Below, piece after piece: positions 10,516 through 20,358 of a stretch of 64,000 nt of DNA. Position 1 is the stretch's first letter. Each line of letters starts with the position of its first letter. The notes below the pieces were generated by a model. It was not told the origin of the DNA. It ran no database searches and saw nothing but the letters and a program-made list of their open reading frames with translations. The stretch comes from Zizania palustris (taxonomy: Eukaryota; Streptophyta; Magnoliopsida; Poales; Poaceae): the NCBI GenBank assembly GCA_019279435.1, contig JAAALK010000082.1:12044594-12108593 (forward strand), read 5' to 3'. Made by a program: the position numbers and the translations under genes.

Positions 10516-10529
10516 GTTTTGTTGTAGTG

Positions 10530-11328
10530 AATATCGATCAGTGCAACCACAATGCAATCAAATACACGCACGCGCGAAAGTCAAACTAGAAACTTGTATG
10601 CACACACATTGATTGACTCATTCGATGGATGGATAGATCATGAATCGACCGAACAAGATGCATGTAGATGGACATTAATTAACCGAGTAGAGATATATAA
10701 AGCTGTAGCTGTAAGCTGACGTCAGGCAGGGCAGTACACTAGATATGATGATAGATCGTCGGCAGATAATTATGCAGGCGAAAAGTAATCAATCTGATCG
10801 ATTGCTTAATTTCCCTGTGAAACAGACAATGCCCATATATACATTTCTCAGAAGCAGACAATGCTCGTGTTCTTGTTGCCAGTTGTCAGTCCTGCTTATT
10901 AGGCCACTTTCCATGCAACATGCTGCCGACCAGCGATGCAATTCTGATAGATAAAAATGAGACTTGTCTTTTGACGGCTTGCGCCGACGGGTGGGAGGAG
11001 ACTGCGGCCGCCGAAGCATCCGCCGGAGAAGACGGCCAGCCTGACAATTCTCAAGGCCAAAAATTAGGCCGGAATGGTGGGGCCTCCAGGATGGGCCGGG
11101 TTGTGACACAGCTCGGCCCATTTTTGATTGTGGGCTGGCCATCCGGTCATCGAGGATAAACTAGTAGTGTGTCTACTATAGTAAAAATAAAAAAACAACA
11201 AAAAAATATTGAACTTGCAAAGCACACATAAGCCATCTTATTTTTATACGGTTATACCAATCAGAAGTGGAAAAGAGGAATGTATCATATATGAAGCTCA
11301 AAGAAATTTGTTATGAAAAACCAAGATT
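10530..11328. other. Unassigned stretch between two CACTA elements, possibly original host DNA
   Basis: No transposon motif or protein domain is visible. A TATA-like GATATATAAAGC lies at about 10690-10702 (plus strand). The open frames here (for example minus 10789-11142) have no recognisable similarity and overlap each other on both strands, so they are not called genes. With 7433-8382 this forms the probable empty-site sequence of the CACTA insertion. Confidence 0.35.
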
Positions 11329-11339
11329 CACTACTACAA

Positions 11340-11590
11340 ATTGCTACTGTAGTGGTGTTAGAGTTTTCCACTGTAGTGGCGGGCCATTAGATGCCCGTCA
11401 CTAGGGTTGCTGGTGCTGATGGCAGCACCAGCGCCCACCACTACTATTGGTAAAGTAGTGGCGGTCCGGGCTGACGTCAGCACCGACCGCCACTACTTTA
11501 TCAATAGTAGTGGCGGGCGCTCGTGCTGCCCGCCGCTGCTACGCTGTCTGCCACTAAAGTATTGATGACATCACTTGCGACCGCTACTAC
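11340..11590. repeat. Left subterminal repeat array of element K
   Basis: Multiple direct and inverted copies of TAGTAGTGGCGGGC / GCCCGCCACTACTA variants occur, several arranged as inverted pairs separated by short spacers that contain TGACGTCA-like words. These are the expected transposase-binding sites. Confidence 0.8.
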
Positions 11591-11597
11591 TATTCTG

Positions 11598-11607
11598 GCT
11601 ATAAATG
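11598..11607 (+). promoter_or_regulatory. TATA box of the element K transposase transcript
   Basis: GCTATAAATG follows the left subterminal array. A plausible leader and a leader intron (GT at about 11732, AG at 11950-11951) then place the first ATG at 11952. Confidence 0.5.
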
Positions 11608-11951
11608 CGCACCTTCTTCCTCCCCAAGCTCTATCGGAGTTCGCATTTAATTTTGTCCGTACAATGGCGACAAAAATCTAGATAAAGAGGGGGGCTTTGT
11701 TTTCGTTTCTTTCGAAGAATTTTATTCTAGAAGGTAAATCCATGCCGAATCTCACATTTATTTTGTTTGGAGAGAGAAACCAATGTAGTTAATTTATTTA
11801 ATATTTTTCTACTTAATACATAGTTTGAATTAAAGTATTTTTAATTAATGTTGTTATGAGCGATAATAAATCAATATATTTTCAATTTGTAAATTACTAA
11901 AATTAACAATAATGAATTTATTAATATTTTTTCAAATAATATATGTTTTAG

Positions 11952-14900
11952 ATGCAGCACAGGTCCTGGATGTACTCGTCCAACGACGGAGATGTCGTGA
12001 CATATTTTAACAGAGTAACTGAATTTACTGAAGTTGCCGCACAATATGCTTCCCGTCAGAGTGAAGGGGCAATATATTGTCCTTCTAAAGTTTATAAAAA
12101 TGAAGCGATGTATCCGTGTTCAGATCGTGAAACCATACGATTTCACTTATTGAAAAATAGTTTCATGAAGAACTATTAAATATGGACGAAACACGGTGAG
12201 ATGGGCCAAAACCCTCCTGAAGATTCTGATATGCCGCAAGATGCTCATCAACATAGAAGAGGTTGTGATCATACATCCGACATAACACATGATGTTGATC
12301 AACATGATAATGATGATGACGCCTTTGATGTGGAGGAACTGATGCGAAATGTTGCGCCTGAGGTGTTGTTGCAGAGAACTACAACCAAAGGATACAATAA
12401 CTTTGAAGCACTTGACAAAGCATCAAAAAACATTCTTTACGAGGAATGCCACGGATGCGATAAGCAATATACTGTGTTGTACACAATTCTTGAGCTTATG
12501 AAACTGAAGGCCAGCAATGGATGGTTTGACACTAGTTTTTTAGATCTTTTACATCTCCTAAAAAAGGTTTTGCCGAAACCCAATGGTCTACCATCTGATA
12601 CGTACCAAGTAAAGAAGATGATTTGTCCATTAACTTTGGGTGTTCAGAAGATTCATGCATACCCGAACCACTGTATCCTATATCAAAAAGAGTATGGATT
12701 GTTAGAGAGATGTCCGTAGTGCAACGCAAGTCGATACAAACATCCAAATGACTGTGTGGAGGACTACAATGACCACAAGAAGAAGAATAAGAGGTTGCAG
12801 AAGAGGAAGAAAAATGTTATTGCAGACCATCATGGAAAAAAGACGGAGAGGAAAGTTCCATCCTTAGTAATGTGGTACCTACCGGTGATTGATCGCTTGA
12901 AACGTATGTTCTCTAATCCCAGAGATGCTGAACTATTAATCTAGCATTTCGCTGGGCGAAAGAAGGACAAAAAACGTCGGCACCCTACGGATGCTAGGTA
13001 GTGGAAATCATTTAACCTGGCCCATCCAGATTTCTTGGACGATCCTAGAAATATCAGGATGGGACTTAGCATGGATGGAATGAATCCCTTCGGTGAGATG
13101 AGGAACTAACACATTATGTGGCCAGTCTTTCTATGCTTGTTCAACATTTCATCATGGTTGTGCCATAAAAGAAAATACCTTATGCTCACTACTCTAATTT
13201 TCGGTCCAAAACAACCTAGCAATGACATTGATATCTTTCTAGAACCTTTGATGGAGGATATGAAACGTCTATGGGAACATGGTGTCTATGTGTGGGATGA
13301 GCACAAGAAAGAGAACTTCAATCTAAGAGCCATGATCTTTTGCACCATAGCTGACAACTCGGGACGTATGCCCCTAACAGGACAAGTTAAAGGAAAGACA
13401 ACATGTGTAGTGTGTGTAGACCAGACAGAATCTATGCATCTTCCATCATTCGTTAAGACGATATACATGCGACACTATAGATTTTTACCAAAAAACCACA
13501 AATATCGAAGAAATAGGAACCATTTCGACGTTACAATCGAGCTTGGACAGCCTCCACGACATCAAGACAAAATTTCTATTCGAAATGGTAAAGCATATCA
13601 AAGGTGTTTTCGGAAAGAAGAGGAAAAAATCAGAAAAAAATTCAAAGGATGCTCCATTTAAAAAGCAGTCAATCTTCTTTAGATATTTGCCCTATTGCAA
13701 GGAGTTGGAGATTGGTCATGCTATCGATACATTACACGTTGAGAAGAATGTCTTCGAAAGCACCATCGGTATTTTGTTAGACATACCGGGCAAATCAAAA
13801 GATGGACTCAAAGTACGAAGGGACCTTCAAACTCTCAGAATTAGACCCGAGCTTCACCCACAGGAAAGGGCCAATGGAAATTTTTTCCTTCCGAATGCTA
13901 GCTATAACCTCACAATTGACGAGAAAAGATCAATCTGCAGGTGTCTATATGGAATCAAAGTTCCAACAGGATTGTCAACGAATATAAACAATATTGTCTC
14001 CGTAGCAGATTTGAGGATGAGTGGCTACAACACTCATGATTGTCATGTTATGCTTGGGCTATTCCTTGCCATGTATGTGTGTGAACGTCTAATGGTTATT
14101 TTCAAGAGTTACGTACGAAATCGTGCTTATCCAGAGGGTTCCATGATAGAGGGCTACACGACTGAGGAAGTCATTGAGTGCTACACAGATTACATAAGAG
14201 ATGAAAAACCAATAGGAGTTCCCGTGTCCCGGCACCATGGAAGACTCACCGGTAAAGAAACTAAAGGCAGGAAAATCATACGAGACAATAGCTACCAAAC
14301 AATAAGAGAATCACATTAGAGTGTAATGCATCAGTTGGCGATTATGAGACCATATGTTGAACAACACCTGCAAGAGCTTCGTGAAAAGAATGAAGATCGC
14401 GATGAACAATGGATTATGAAACAGCACAAAATTCATTTCACATCATGGCTGAGGGAACTAAACCTTTCGATTGGAGAAACCGACAAAGACATGATGATAA
14501 ATAAATTGTCTTACGGTCCATTAAGCATGGTTAAAACATGGCAAGCGTATGACATCAATGGTTTCACATTCTATACCAAAGCAACGAATCAAAAGAGTCA
14601 GCGCCAAAATAGTAGTGTTAGAGCAGATGCAGAAGATAGCACTAGACAAAAGAATGCTTACTATGGATACATCAAAGAAATATGGGAACTTAACTACGAG
14701 AACTCTATAGAAATCCCTGTATTTAAGTGCCAGTGGGTCAGACATCCAGAAGGTGTGGAGGTGGATGATTATGGTTTTACGATAGTTGACCTTAAAAATG
14801 TGGCTTATAAAGATGACCCTTGGATACTCGCTCAATCCTAAAGACTAGAAAAAATACATCATTACTCCAGGAAAACAAAGAATTGTTGAAGTTGATGGAG

Positions 14901-15047
14901 TCGAAGACGAAGAAGAATACAATCAGTTTGATGAGGTGCCATTTTTTGTTGACATATCAAGGATCAATGTGGTTGAAGCAAAACTGTCATTTTGCTCTGT
15001 GATTCCTTATCTACTCACCGATGGCGATGGAAAATTAGTGCAAGGCT
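11952..15047 (+). pseudogene. CACTA transposase (TnpD-like, Transposase_21) pseudogene
   Basis: The reading begins with a Transposase-associated domain (MQHRSWMY, near 12050 GAIYCPSKVYKNE, ending IWTKHGE). The Transposase_21 core spans about 12640-13640, with MWYLPVIDRLKRMFSNP, MDGMNPFGE, FGPKQPSNDIDIFLEPL and a CVVC pair. Then come a DUF4218-like segment (HAIDTLHVEKNVFESTIG, RCLYGIKVPTG, HDCHVMLGLFLAM) and a DUF4216-like C-terminus (CQWVRHPEG, DDPWILAQS, PFFVDISRIN). Stops at about 12177, 12717, 12943, 13003, 13108 and 14317, a frameshift near 13560-13640 and an apparent internal deletion near 14075 disable it. The intact enzyme cuts and moves CACTA ends in the nucleus. Confidence 0.85.
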
Positions 15048-15246
15048 AGATCATTTATGTTTATTAGCATGCGTATTTGTAAAATCAATTATGTCATTTT
15101 ATTTAAGATATTGGTAATATAGGTTATTATTTAATTATAGTTAATACATGTATTTTTATGATGTATTTTTATTGTTAAAACATGTTCAAGATTAAACAAG
15201 GATTTAATTAAACATCAATAAATTTTTTTTGAAAATTTTAATGTTT

Positions 15247-15375
15247 GGGGCCAATAGCAAGGTTCAAATCTCAAACCGCCTGCCAGCAGCGAGGTTCGAA
15301 CCTCGAACCACATGGCCCCAAGTGAGCCCCCCGCACCACTGCGCTACAAAGTGTTTCACGACATTGTAGGAAGTG
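15247..15375 (-). repeat. tRNA-like module, copy 1 of 5
   Basis: On the minus strand the unit contains TAGCGCAGTGG, which fits a pol III A-box, and about 26 bases later GGTTCGAGGTTCGAACC, which begins like a B-box. A second, degenerate GGTTTGA-type box follows. It recalls a tRNA-derived SINE head. The body cannot form a normal tRNA, so no tRNA gene is called. Confidence 0.5.
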
Positions 15376-15404
15376 TATTATATGCTAGATATATAATCCC
15401 TACC

Positions 15405-15545
15405 TCTATTAGTAGTGGCGGTCGGATTAGTAGTGGCGGGCTGGTGACATCATCGCCCACCACTACTAAGAGAAAATAGCAGTAGCGGGCAGGATGATGT
15501 CAGCATGCCCGCCACTGCTAATACACCTATATATACTTTAAACTC
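15405..15545. repeat. Internal subterminal array followed by a TATA box
   Basis: Copies of AGTAGTGGCGGGC in both orientations are followed by CCTATATATACTTTAAACTC (TATA at about 15529-15536) and a C-rich leader-like stretch (15590-15710). The arrangement is the same as at 18815-19330, so this looks like a duplicated promoter module. Confidence 0.6.
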
Positions 15546-16073
15546 CCACCGTCCGAACACCTAGTTTTATTTTCTAAACCCTAAACTCCTGTGTCGCCCC
15601 CCTCCGCCCGTCGCTGCCATCCCGGAGCACGTCGCCGCCACCCTCCACCCATCGTCGTCGTCCTCAGAGCCCATCGGCGCCGCCCCCAGAGCCCATCCTC
15701 ATCGCCCGTCAATAAATGATTATTAACCTAGCTTTGGTCTTATTTTATCTGAGATTAGGGTTAAAATGATTTCTGATTGTTATATTAATTTATGCATGGT
15801 AATATAATTTAGTTTAATATTACTAGTAGAATGCACTATAACAATAATGTTTTTTAATGTACTATAAAAAACATTATCAATGTGACAAAAAAAATTGTAG
15901 ATTCTATATATACATGAGCCATATATTCATGAGATTAATTAACCAAAGTATATATGTTGCCCACAAATTTTCCACTAGCCATTCCTGACGACCAACCTCG
16001 ATGACTGTGCCCTCCACTCGGCCTCATCGTCGACCCCCAACCTCGACGACAGCGCCCTCCTCGCCGGTTCACG

Positions 16074-16382
16074 ATGGCTCCTCCTAAGATTGAACCAAAT
16101 AGTGGATCTTCAGACTCTACATCAAGTGGCGTGTGTGAGGTTTGCAAATGCGGTAATCTTAAGGTATATGGTATAGTTTGCAGTTGTTTGGCGAAGAAAG
16201 TGATTCTCATATTGGACTCCGACTCGAAGGACGACTCACAATCGCCGCAACCAGATAGGGTAAGTGTTGGCAGACGGAAGAATGATGAGGCAACCGATGA
16301 TAGAGGGAAACATGCCGAGGCTAGCGGTGGAAAAGGGAAGCATGTAGAGCAATGCGCCAGCAAGAGGAGGCAGGAGGCAAGA
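16074..16382 (+). CDS. Possible second coding region of element K, unidentified
   Basis: An ORF starting MAPPKIEPNSGSSDSTSSG contains a small cysteine cluster (VCEVCKCGNLKVYGIVCSC) followed by an acidic and then a lysine/glycine-rich stretch. It lies downstream of the internal promoter module at 15405-15545, where a TnpA-type second gene could be expected, but I recognise no domain. The last part of the open frame (after about 16382) becomes AT-rich and is probably not coding. Confidence 0.3.
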
Positions 16383-16711
16383 TCCTCTTTTTATGCAAAT
16401 TTTATATTTTTATCATCCAATTCAATCATTGATAAGTTGTTCTCACTATCGCCGCCGCATGTATTTTCTTGTTCAGGAACATGGAGAGCAGTTCAGACTG
16501 CCTGATGATGCCAAGTTGGTTGAGGATTGGCAAGTTGAGGTTTTTCATCTGTTTAACTAGAAATAGGTTGGGTTTGTGTCGAGGAAGAAGAAGAAGCTTC
16601 AAACCATATCTTTCTTTTGGGTTTGACCGGTAGTGCGTTTCGATGTGTAAGCTAGTTTCCCCAGCCTAGACTTGTGTTTGTTTACTTGCTTTCAAATAAA
16701 CGTGATGTGTG

Positions 16712-16775
16712 AAGTTTGGAACCTCGAACCGCATGGCCCCAAGCGAGCCCCCACACCACTACGCTCCAAAGTGTC
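16712..16775 (-). repeat. tRNA-like module, copy 2 of 5 (short)
   Basis: A shortened copy: the box TAGCG is mutated (plus strand ACTACGCTCCAAAG), while the GGTTCGAGGTTC part is kept. Confidence 0.45.
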
Positions 16776-17050
16776 GATCATATCATAACAATATGACAAG
16801 TCTCGTCTTTTTTAGAATTTATTTGATTTTTTGAGCATTAAAAAAATATAAAGATACATGTTGTCGATCGAGTGTTGTGGCAACCTACATTTTTTGATGG
16901 TTTTAAATTTATTGGATAATAACTAATAATAAAGTCAAAAACATGAATATAATTTTTCTATAAATTTTGGTTAATTATTTCATGTCTTGTAGTTCAAATT
17001 TAACTTATTTTGACTTTGATCATAAAAACACACTTAATGAAACAAAAAAG
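16773..17050. repeat. Direct repeat R1, first copy
   Basis: About 280 bp, from ATCGATCATATCATAACAA to CACACTTAATGAAA, recurs nearly unchanged at 18032-18315. It is AT-rich and without coding capacity. Confidence 0.8.
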
Positions 17051-17221
17051 CAATTTTTTTAATATATGTCTAACGTAAACTAAGTCAGAAAAATACCAAT
17101 TTTTTAAAAATTTATAAGTTATGATGTATTTTTATTGTTAAAAAAATCAAGTTCAAATGAGGATTTAAACATCAATAAAAAAGTGCTGAAAATTAGAACA
17201 GAAATGAAAAAATGTTTGTAG

Positions 17222-17345
17222 GCCAGCAGCAAGGTTCAAACCTCAAACCGCCTATAGGCAGAAAGGTTAAAACCTCGAACCGCATGGCCCCAAGAGATCC
17301 CCTGCACCACTGCGCTACAAAGTGTTTCTCGACATTGTGGACAGT
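17222..17345 (-). repeat. tRNA-like module, copy 3 of 5
   Basis: A-box-like TAGCGCAGTGG on the minus strand with a degenerate B-box-like GGTTCGAGGTTTTAACC; a subterminal array follows at 17385-17500. Confidence 0.5.
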
Positions 17346-17668
17346 GTATGCTAGATATAAAAATAAAAATACTCCTCAGAGTTAGCAGTGGCGGGCACGT
17401 GTTTAATCAGTGGCGGGCATGCTAACATCACCAGACTACCACTGCTATTTCTTTTGATAGTGGTGGTCACATGACGTCATCGGCCTGCCACTACTAAGTC
17501 GAGTGACGTAAACTGAGGCAGAAAAATACCAAGTTTTTAAATTTGATAAGTTTTGATGTATTTTTATTGTTAAAATAAATTCAAGTACAAACGAGGATTT
17601 AAACATCAATAAAAAAGTGCTGAAAATTTTAAAAAGTACATTAACAAAATAAAAAATGTTGTTTGGGA

Positions 17669-17780
17669 GCCAGCAGCAAGGTTCAAACCTCGAACCACAT
17701 GGCCCTAAGCGATCCCCCGCACCACTGTGCTACAAAGTGTTTCTCGACAATGTAGGCATCGTATGCTAGATAATCCCCCG
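17669..17780 (-). repeat. tRNA-like module, copy 4 of 5
   Basis: A-box-like TAGCACAGTGG and B-box-like GGTTCGAGGTTTGAACC on the minus strand. Confidence 0.5.
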
Positions 17781-18031
17781 CACCTTAGGACTTATTTGCA
17801 TTTAAAACCAATTTCTATTAATGAAAAATACCAATTTTTGCAATTAGAATATTGGTGTTGTATTTTTATTGTACAAAAAGTTTCAAGTTCAACGGAAGAA
17901 TCACCTATAGGTTTTGCTTTCAAACCTAAGTCATTTAATCTTTAAACCCTAATTGATCCCTCGAGAATCTCAGGTTTCTTAACGTCCTACATGATTATTT
18001 TCTTGAAACAATTTTATTTTTTATGACAACA

Positions 18032-18315
18032 TCTATGGATCGATCATATCATAACAACATGACAAGTCTCATCTTTTTTAGACTTTATTTTATTTTTTGA
18101 GGATTAAAAAACTATAAAAATACAAGTTCGTTGTCGATCGAGTGTTGTGGCAATCTACATTTTTTATGATGGTTTTAAATTTATTGGATAATAACTAATA
18201 ATAGAGTCAAAAACATGAATATGGTTTTTCTATAAATTTTGGTTAATTATTTCATGTCTTGTAGTTCAAATTTAACTTATTTTGACTTTGATCATAAAAA
18301 CACACTTAATGAAAT
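18032..18315. repeat. Direct repeat R1, second copy
   Basis: Near-identical to 16773-17050. A neighbouring block (AAAAATACCAA...TTTTTATTGTTAAAA...AAACATCAATAAAAAAGTG) is also repeated at about 17085-17200, 17520-17625 and 18520-18640. Confidence 0.8.
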
Positions 18316-18659
18316 AAAAACAGTAAACTGAGGCAGAAAATACCAATTTTTGCAATTAGAATAGTTGTGTTGTTTTTTTATTGTACAAAAAGTTTCAAGT
18401 TCAAAGGAAGAATCAACTATAGATTTTGCTTTCAAACCTCAATGGTTTCATCTCTAAATCCTAATTCATCCCGGGAGAATCTCATGTTTCTTACTGAAAT
18501 AAAAACAGTAAAGTGAAGCAGAAAAATACCAATTTTTTAAATTTTATAAGTTATGATGTATTTTTATTGTTAAAAAAATCAAGTTCAAACGAGAATTTAA
18601 TTTAAACATAAATAAAAAAAGTGATGAAAATTAGAACATAAATGAAAAAATGTTTGGAG

Positions 18660-18800
18660 GCCAACAGCAAGGTTCAAACCTCAAACTGCCTGCAGGCAGC
18701 AAGGTTCGAAGCTCAAACCGCATGGCCCCAACTGATCCCCCGCACCACTGCGCTACAAAGTGTTTCTCAACAATGTAGGCAGCGTATGCTAGATAATCCC
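18660..18800 (-). repeat. tRNA-like module, copy 5 of 5
   Basis: A-box-like TAGCGCAGTGG with two B-box-like words on the minus strand; the best-preserved copy besides copy 1. It is followed by a subterminal array and a TATA box. Confidence 0.5.
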
Positions 18801-18814
18801 TACTACCCCTATTA

Positions 18815-19330
18815 GTAGTGGCGGTCGGGTGTAATGAGTGGTGGGTATGCTGATATCACCAGCCCACCACTGCTATTTCTTTTAGTAGTGGCGGTCGCAT
18901 GATGTCATCGGCCCACCACTACTAAGTCTAGCACCAGCGGCAGGAAGATTAGTAGTGGCGGGCTGGTGACGTCATTGCCCGCCACTACTAAGATAAAATA
19001 GCAGTGGCGGGCTGATGACATCATCATGCCCACCACTGCTAATCCGCCTATATAAAATTTTTGCTCCCGTCGTCCGAAAACGTAGTTTCATTTCTAACTC
19101 CAGCGCTGAACTCCGCCAGTTGCCGCCGCTCCCGGAGCCTGTTGCCGTCGTCCCCGAAGCTCGTCGCCGCCGACCTCCGCCCATCGCTCCCAGAGTCCAC
19201 GCCGCCCTCAGAGCCCATCACCACCGAACTCCGCCCGTCGCTCCCAGATCCCGTCGCCGCCGCCCCTAAAGCCCATCGCCACCGATCCCCGCTGCCCTCC
19301 ACCAGGTTCTCTCCCTCTCCCTCTTCCCTC
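18815..19330 (+). repeat. Duplicated subterminal array, TATA box and C-rich leader
   Basis: Paired inverted copies of AGTAGTGGCGGGC (18820-19045) are followed by GCCTATATAAAA (19050-19060) and a leader rich in CGCCGCC and CCGTCG. The order of parts repeats the module at 15405-15720. An open frame from 19061 (164 codons, proline/serine-rich) has no recognisable domain and is not called a gene. Confidence 0.6.
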
Positions 19331-19559
19331 TCTCCCACTCCCTTTCCCTCTCCCTCTATCGGAACAATCGTCATCGGAGATGGGGCGGTGCACCGACGAG
19401 ATTGCGCACCATCGATCTGTGCTCATTTTTTTATTCTGAATTTTGTTCGGTATGCAATTTACTATTTATTCAGAGATCAAATTAACATAGCACCATTAAT
19501 CACAAAGAGCCCTAGGATAAATAATAATAAACTGACACCATACACATGTCTGTAATCAC

Positions 19560-20290
19560 AAACACCATTAATCTAGGGTTCATACGATGCATATGTCTGT
19601 AATGCACATCAAATGAGCACTTGCTTGGATCGTGTAGTTGGCATGTACATGTTCTCTAGTTTGGCATTGGGTTTGGAACCATTTGCATCTAGTCTAGCTA
19701 AGTTAGTTATTTAGGTTACCTTCTTGTTTCCTTCTTCCTCCTCTCCTCTTTATATAGCGTCGAGGCCATGGGCCTTTAATCCACATTAAAGCCTAACAGA
19801 TCTAATATGTTTTGCTTGGACCAGAACTTCCAATTCAAAACTGAAACTTCCTTTTTGACCCTTCTGTATCAAATTAAATTCGACCTAGAACTTTTAGTTT
19901 AGAACCAGAACTTCTGGTTCATCTAGAACCTTGAACTTCTGGTTCGCAACTAGAACTTCTAGTTCATCCAAGACCCAAATAACTGGGTCTTCCCCACAAC
20001 TTTCGGTCCAACCAGAACTTCTAGTAGCTCTAGAATCCCATAACATTCGGTTCACAACCGAAACTTCCGGTTACCCTAGAATTCTCTTTGGGACAATTCC
20101 ATCAATATCCCACTTCCACAAGAACCAATTCTCGCAAGTTTCAAATCCATCCCCTTAACCGTGTGACCTGATAGGTTAATATGCAAACGGTCGTTCACCG
20201 GAAACATTTTCTAGATCCCCGATCAATAGCGGTACCTAGCAGCACATATTGAAACCAGAAAACATACAAAGATTTGATGGTAGTAAAGCA
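19560..20290 (-). repeat. LTR-like segment with GAACTTCYGGTTC repeats, borders unresolved
   Basis: On the minus strand a run of quasi-palindromic GAACCAGAAGTTC-type units (19800-20080) precedes a clear TATA box (GCTATATAAAGAGG, 19750-19763). This is the order of U3 repeats, TATA and R expected for an LTR promoter. I could not fix TG and CA borders, and no primer site or partner LTR is visible. A 19 bp word (GATTTGATGGTAGTAAAGC) is repeated at 20273 and 20311, at the join with element F. Confidence 0.4.
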
Positions 20291-20358
20291 TACATGAGAT
20301 GAAGCTCACCGATTTGATGGTAGTAAAGCCGAATATGGATGAGTCATTCCAAGATTAT
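20291..20358 (+). pseudogene. gag of element F, 5' piece up to the E insertion
   Basis: The short piece reads IHEMKLTDLMVV..NMDESFQD and continues in frame across the insertion (after the ATTAT duplication) with YAQMFHDVKSRCYSLNLSD at 28685. Element E has the matching IHEVKLTDLIAVRKRMDES. This demonstrates that the target was a gag gene. Confidence 0.75.

Larger units (their letters stand above)
8383..10529. mobile_element. Non-autonomous CACTA (En/Spm) transposon, 2147 bp, with AAT target duplication
   Basis: The element begins CACTACAACAA at 8383 and ends with the exact inverted copy TTGTTGTAGTG at 10529. Both sides are flanked by AAT (8380-8382 and 10530-10532), the 3 bp duplication expected for CACTA elements. 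Both ends carry many direct and inverted copies of an ACTTCCGTCGGC motif, as expected for transposase-binding subterminal repeats. No transposase is present, so the element depends on an autonomous relative. Its centre holds a GC-rich coding-like block (9518-10291). Confidence 0.9.
11329..19330 (+). mobile_element. CACTA-type element K with decayed transposase; right terminus not found
   Basis: A left terminus CACTACTACAAATTGCTACT starts at 11329 and is followed by an array of AGTAGTGGCGGGC-type subterminal repeats, a TATA box and a plus-strand transposase pseudogene. From 15240 onwards the right half is a patchwork. It holds further subterminal arrays (15410-15530, 17385-17500, 18815-19045), duplicated AT-rich blocks and five copies of a tRNA-like module. 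No inverted copy of the left terminus is visible before 20290, so the right border is approximate. The element has probably been rearranged or truncated. Confidence 0.75.

Noticed and set aside
10789..11142. 117-codon minus-strand frame
   Set aside because: No recognisable domain, overlaps a plus-strand frame of similar quality and has no clear promoter.
16074..16505. A TnpA-type gene of the CACTA
   Set aside because: Position would fit, but no known domain is visible; kept only as a low-confidence unidentified coding region.
15247..18800. tRNA genes
   Set aside because: Only box-like words are present; no cloverleaf with acceptor stem and anticodon arm can be drawn, so they are listed as repeats.
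19800..20090. Heat-shock elements in the GAACTTCTGGTTC array
   Set aside because: The GAA and TTC halves are one base apart, not two as in the heat-shock consensus.
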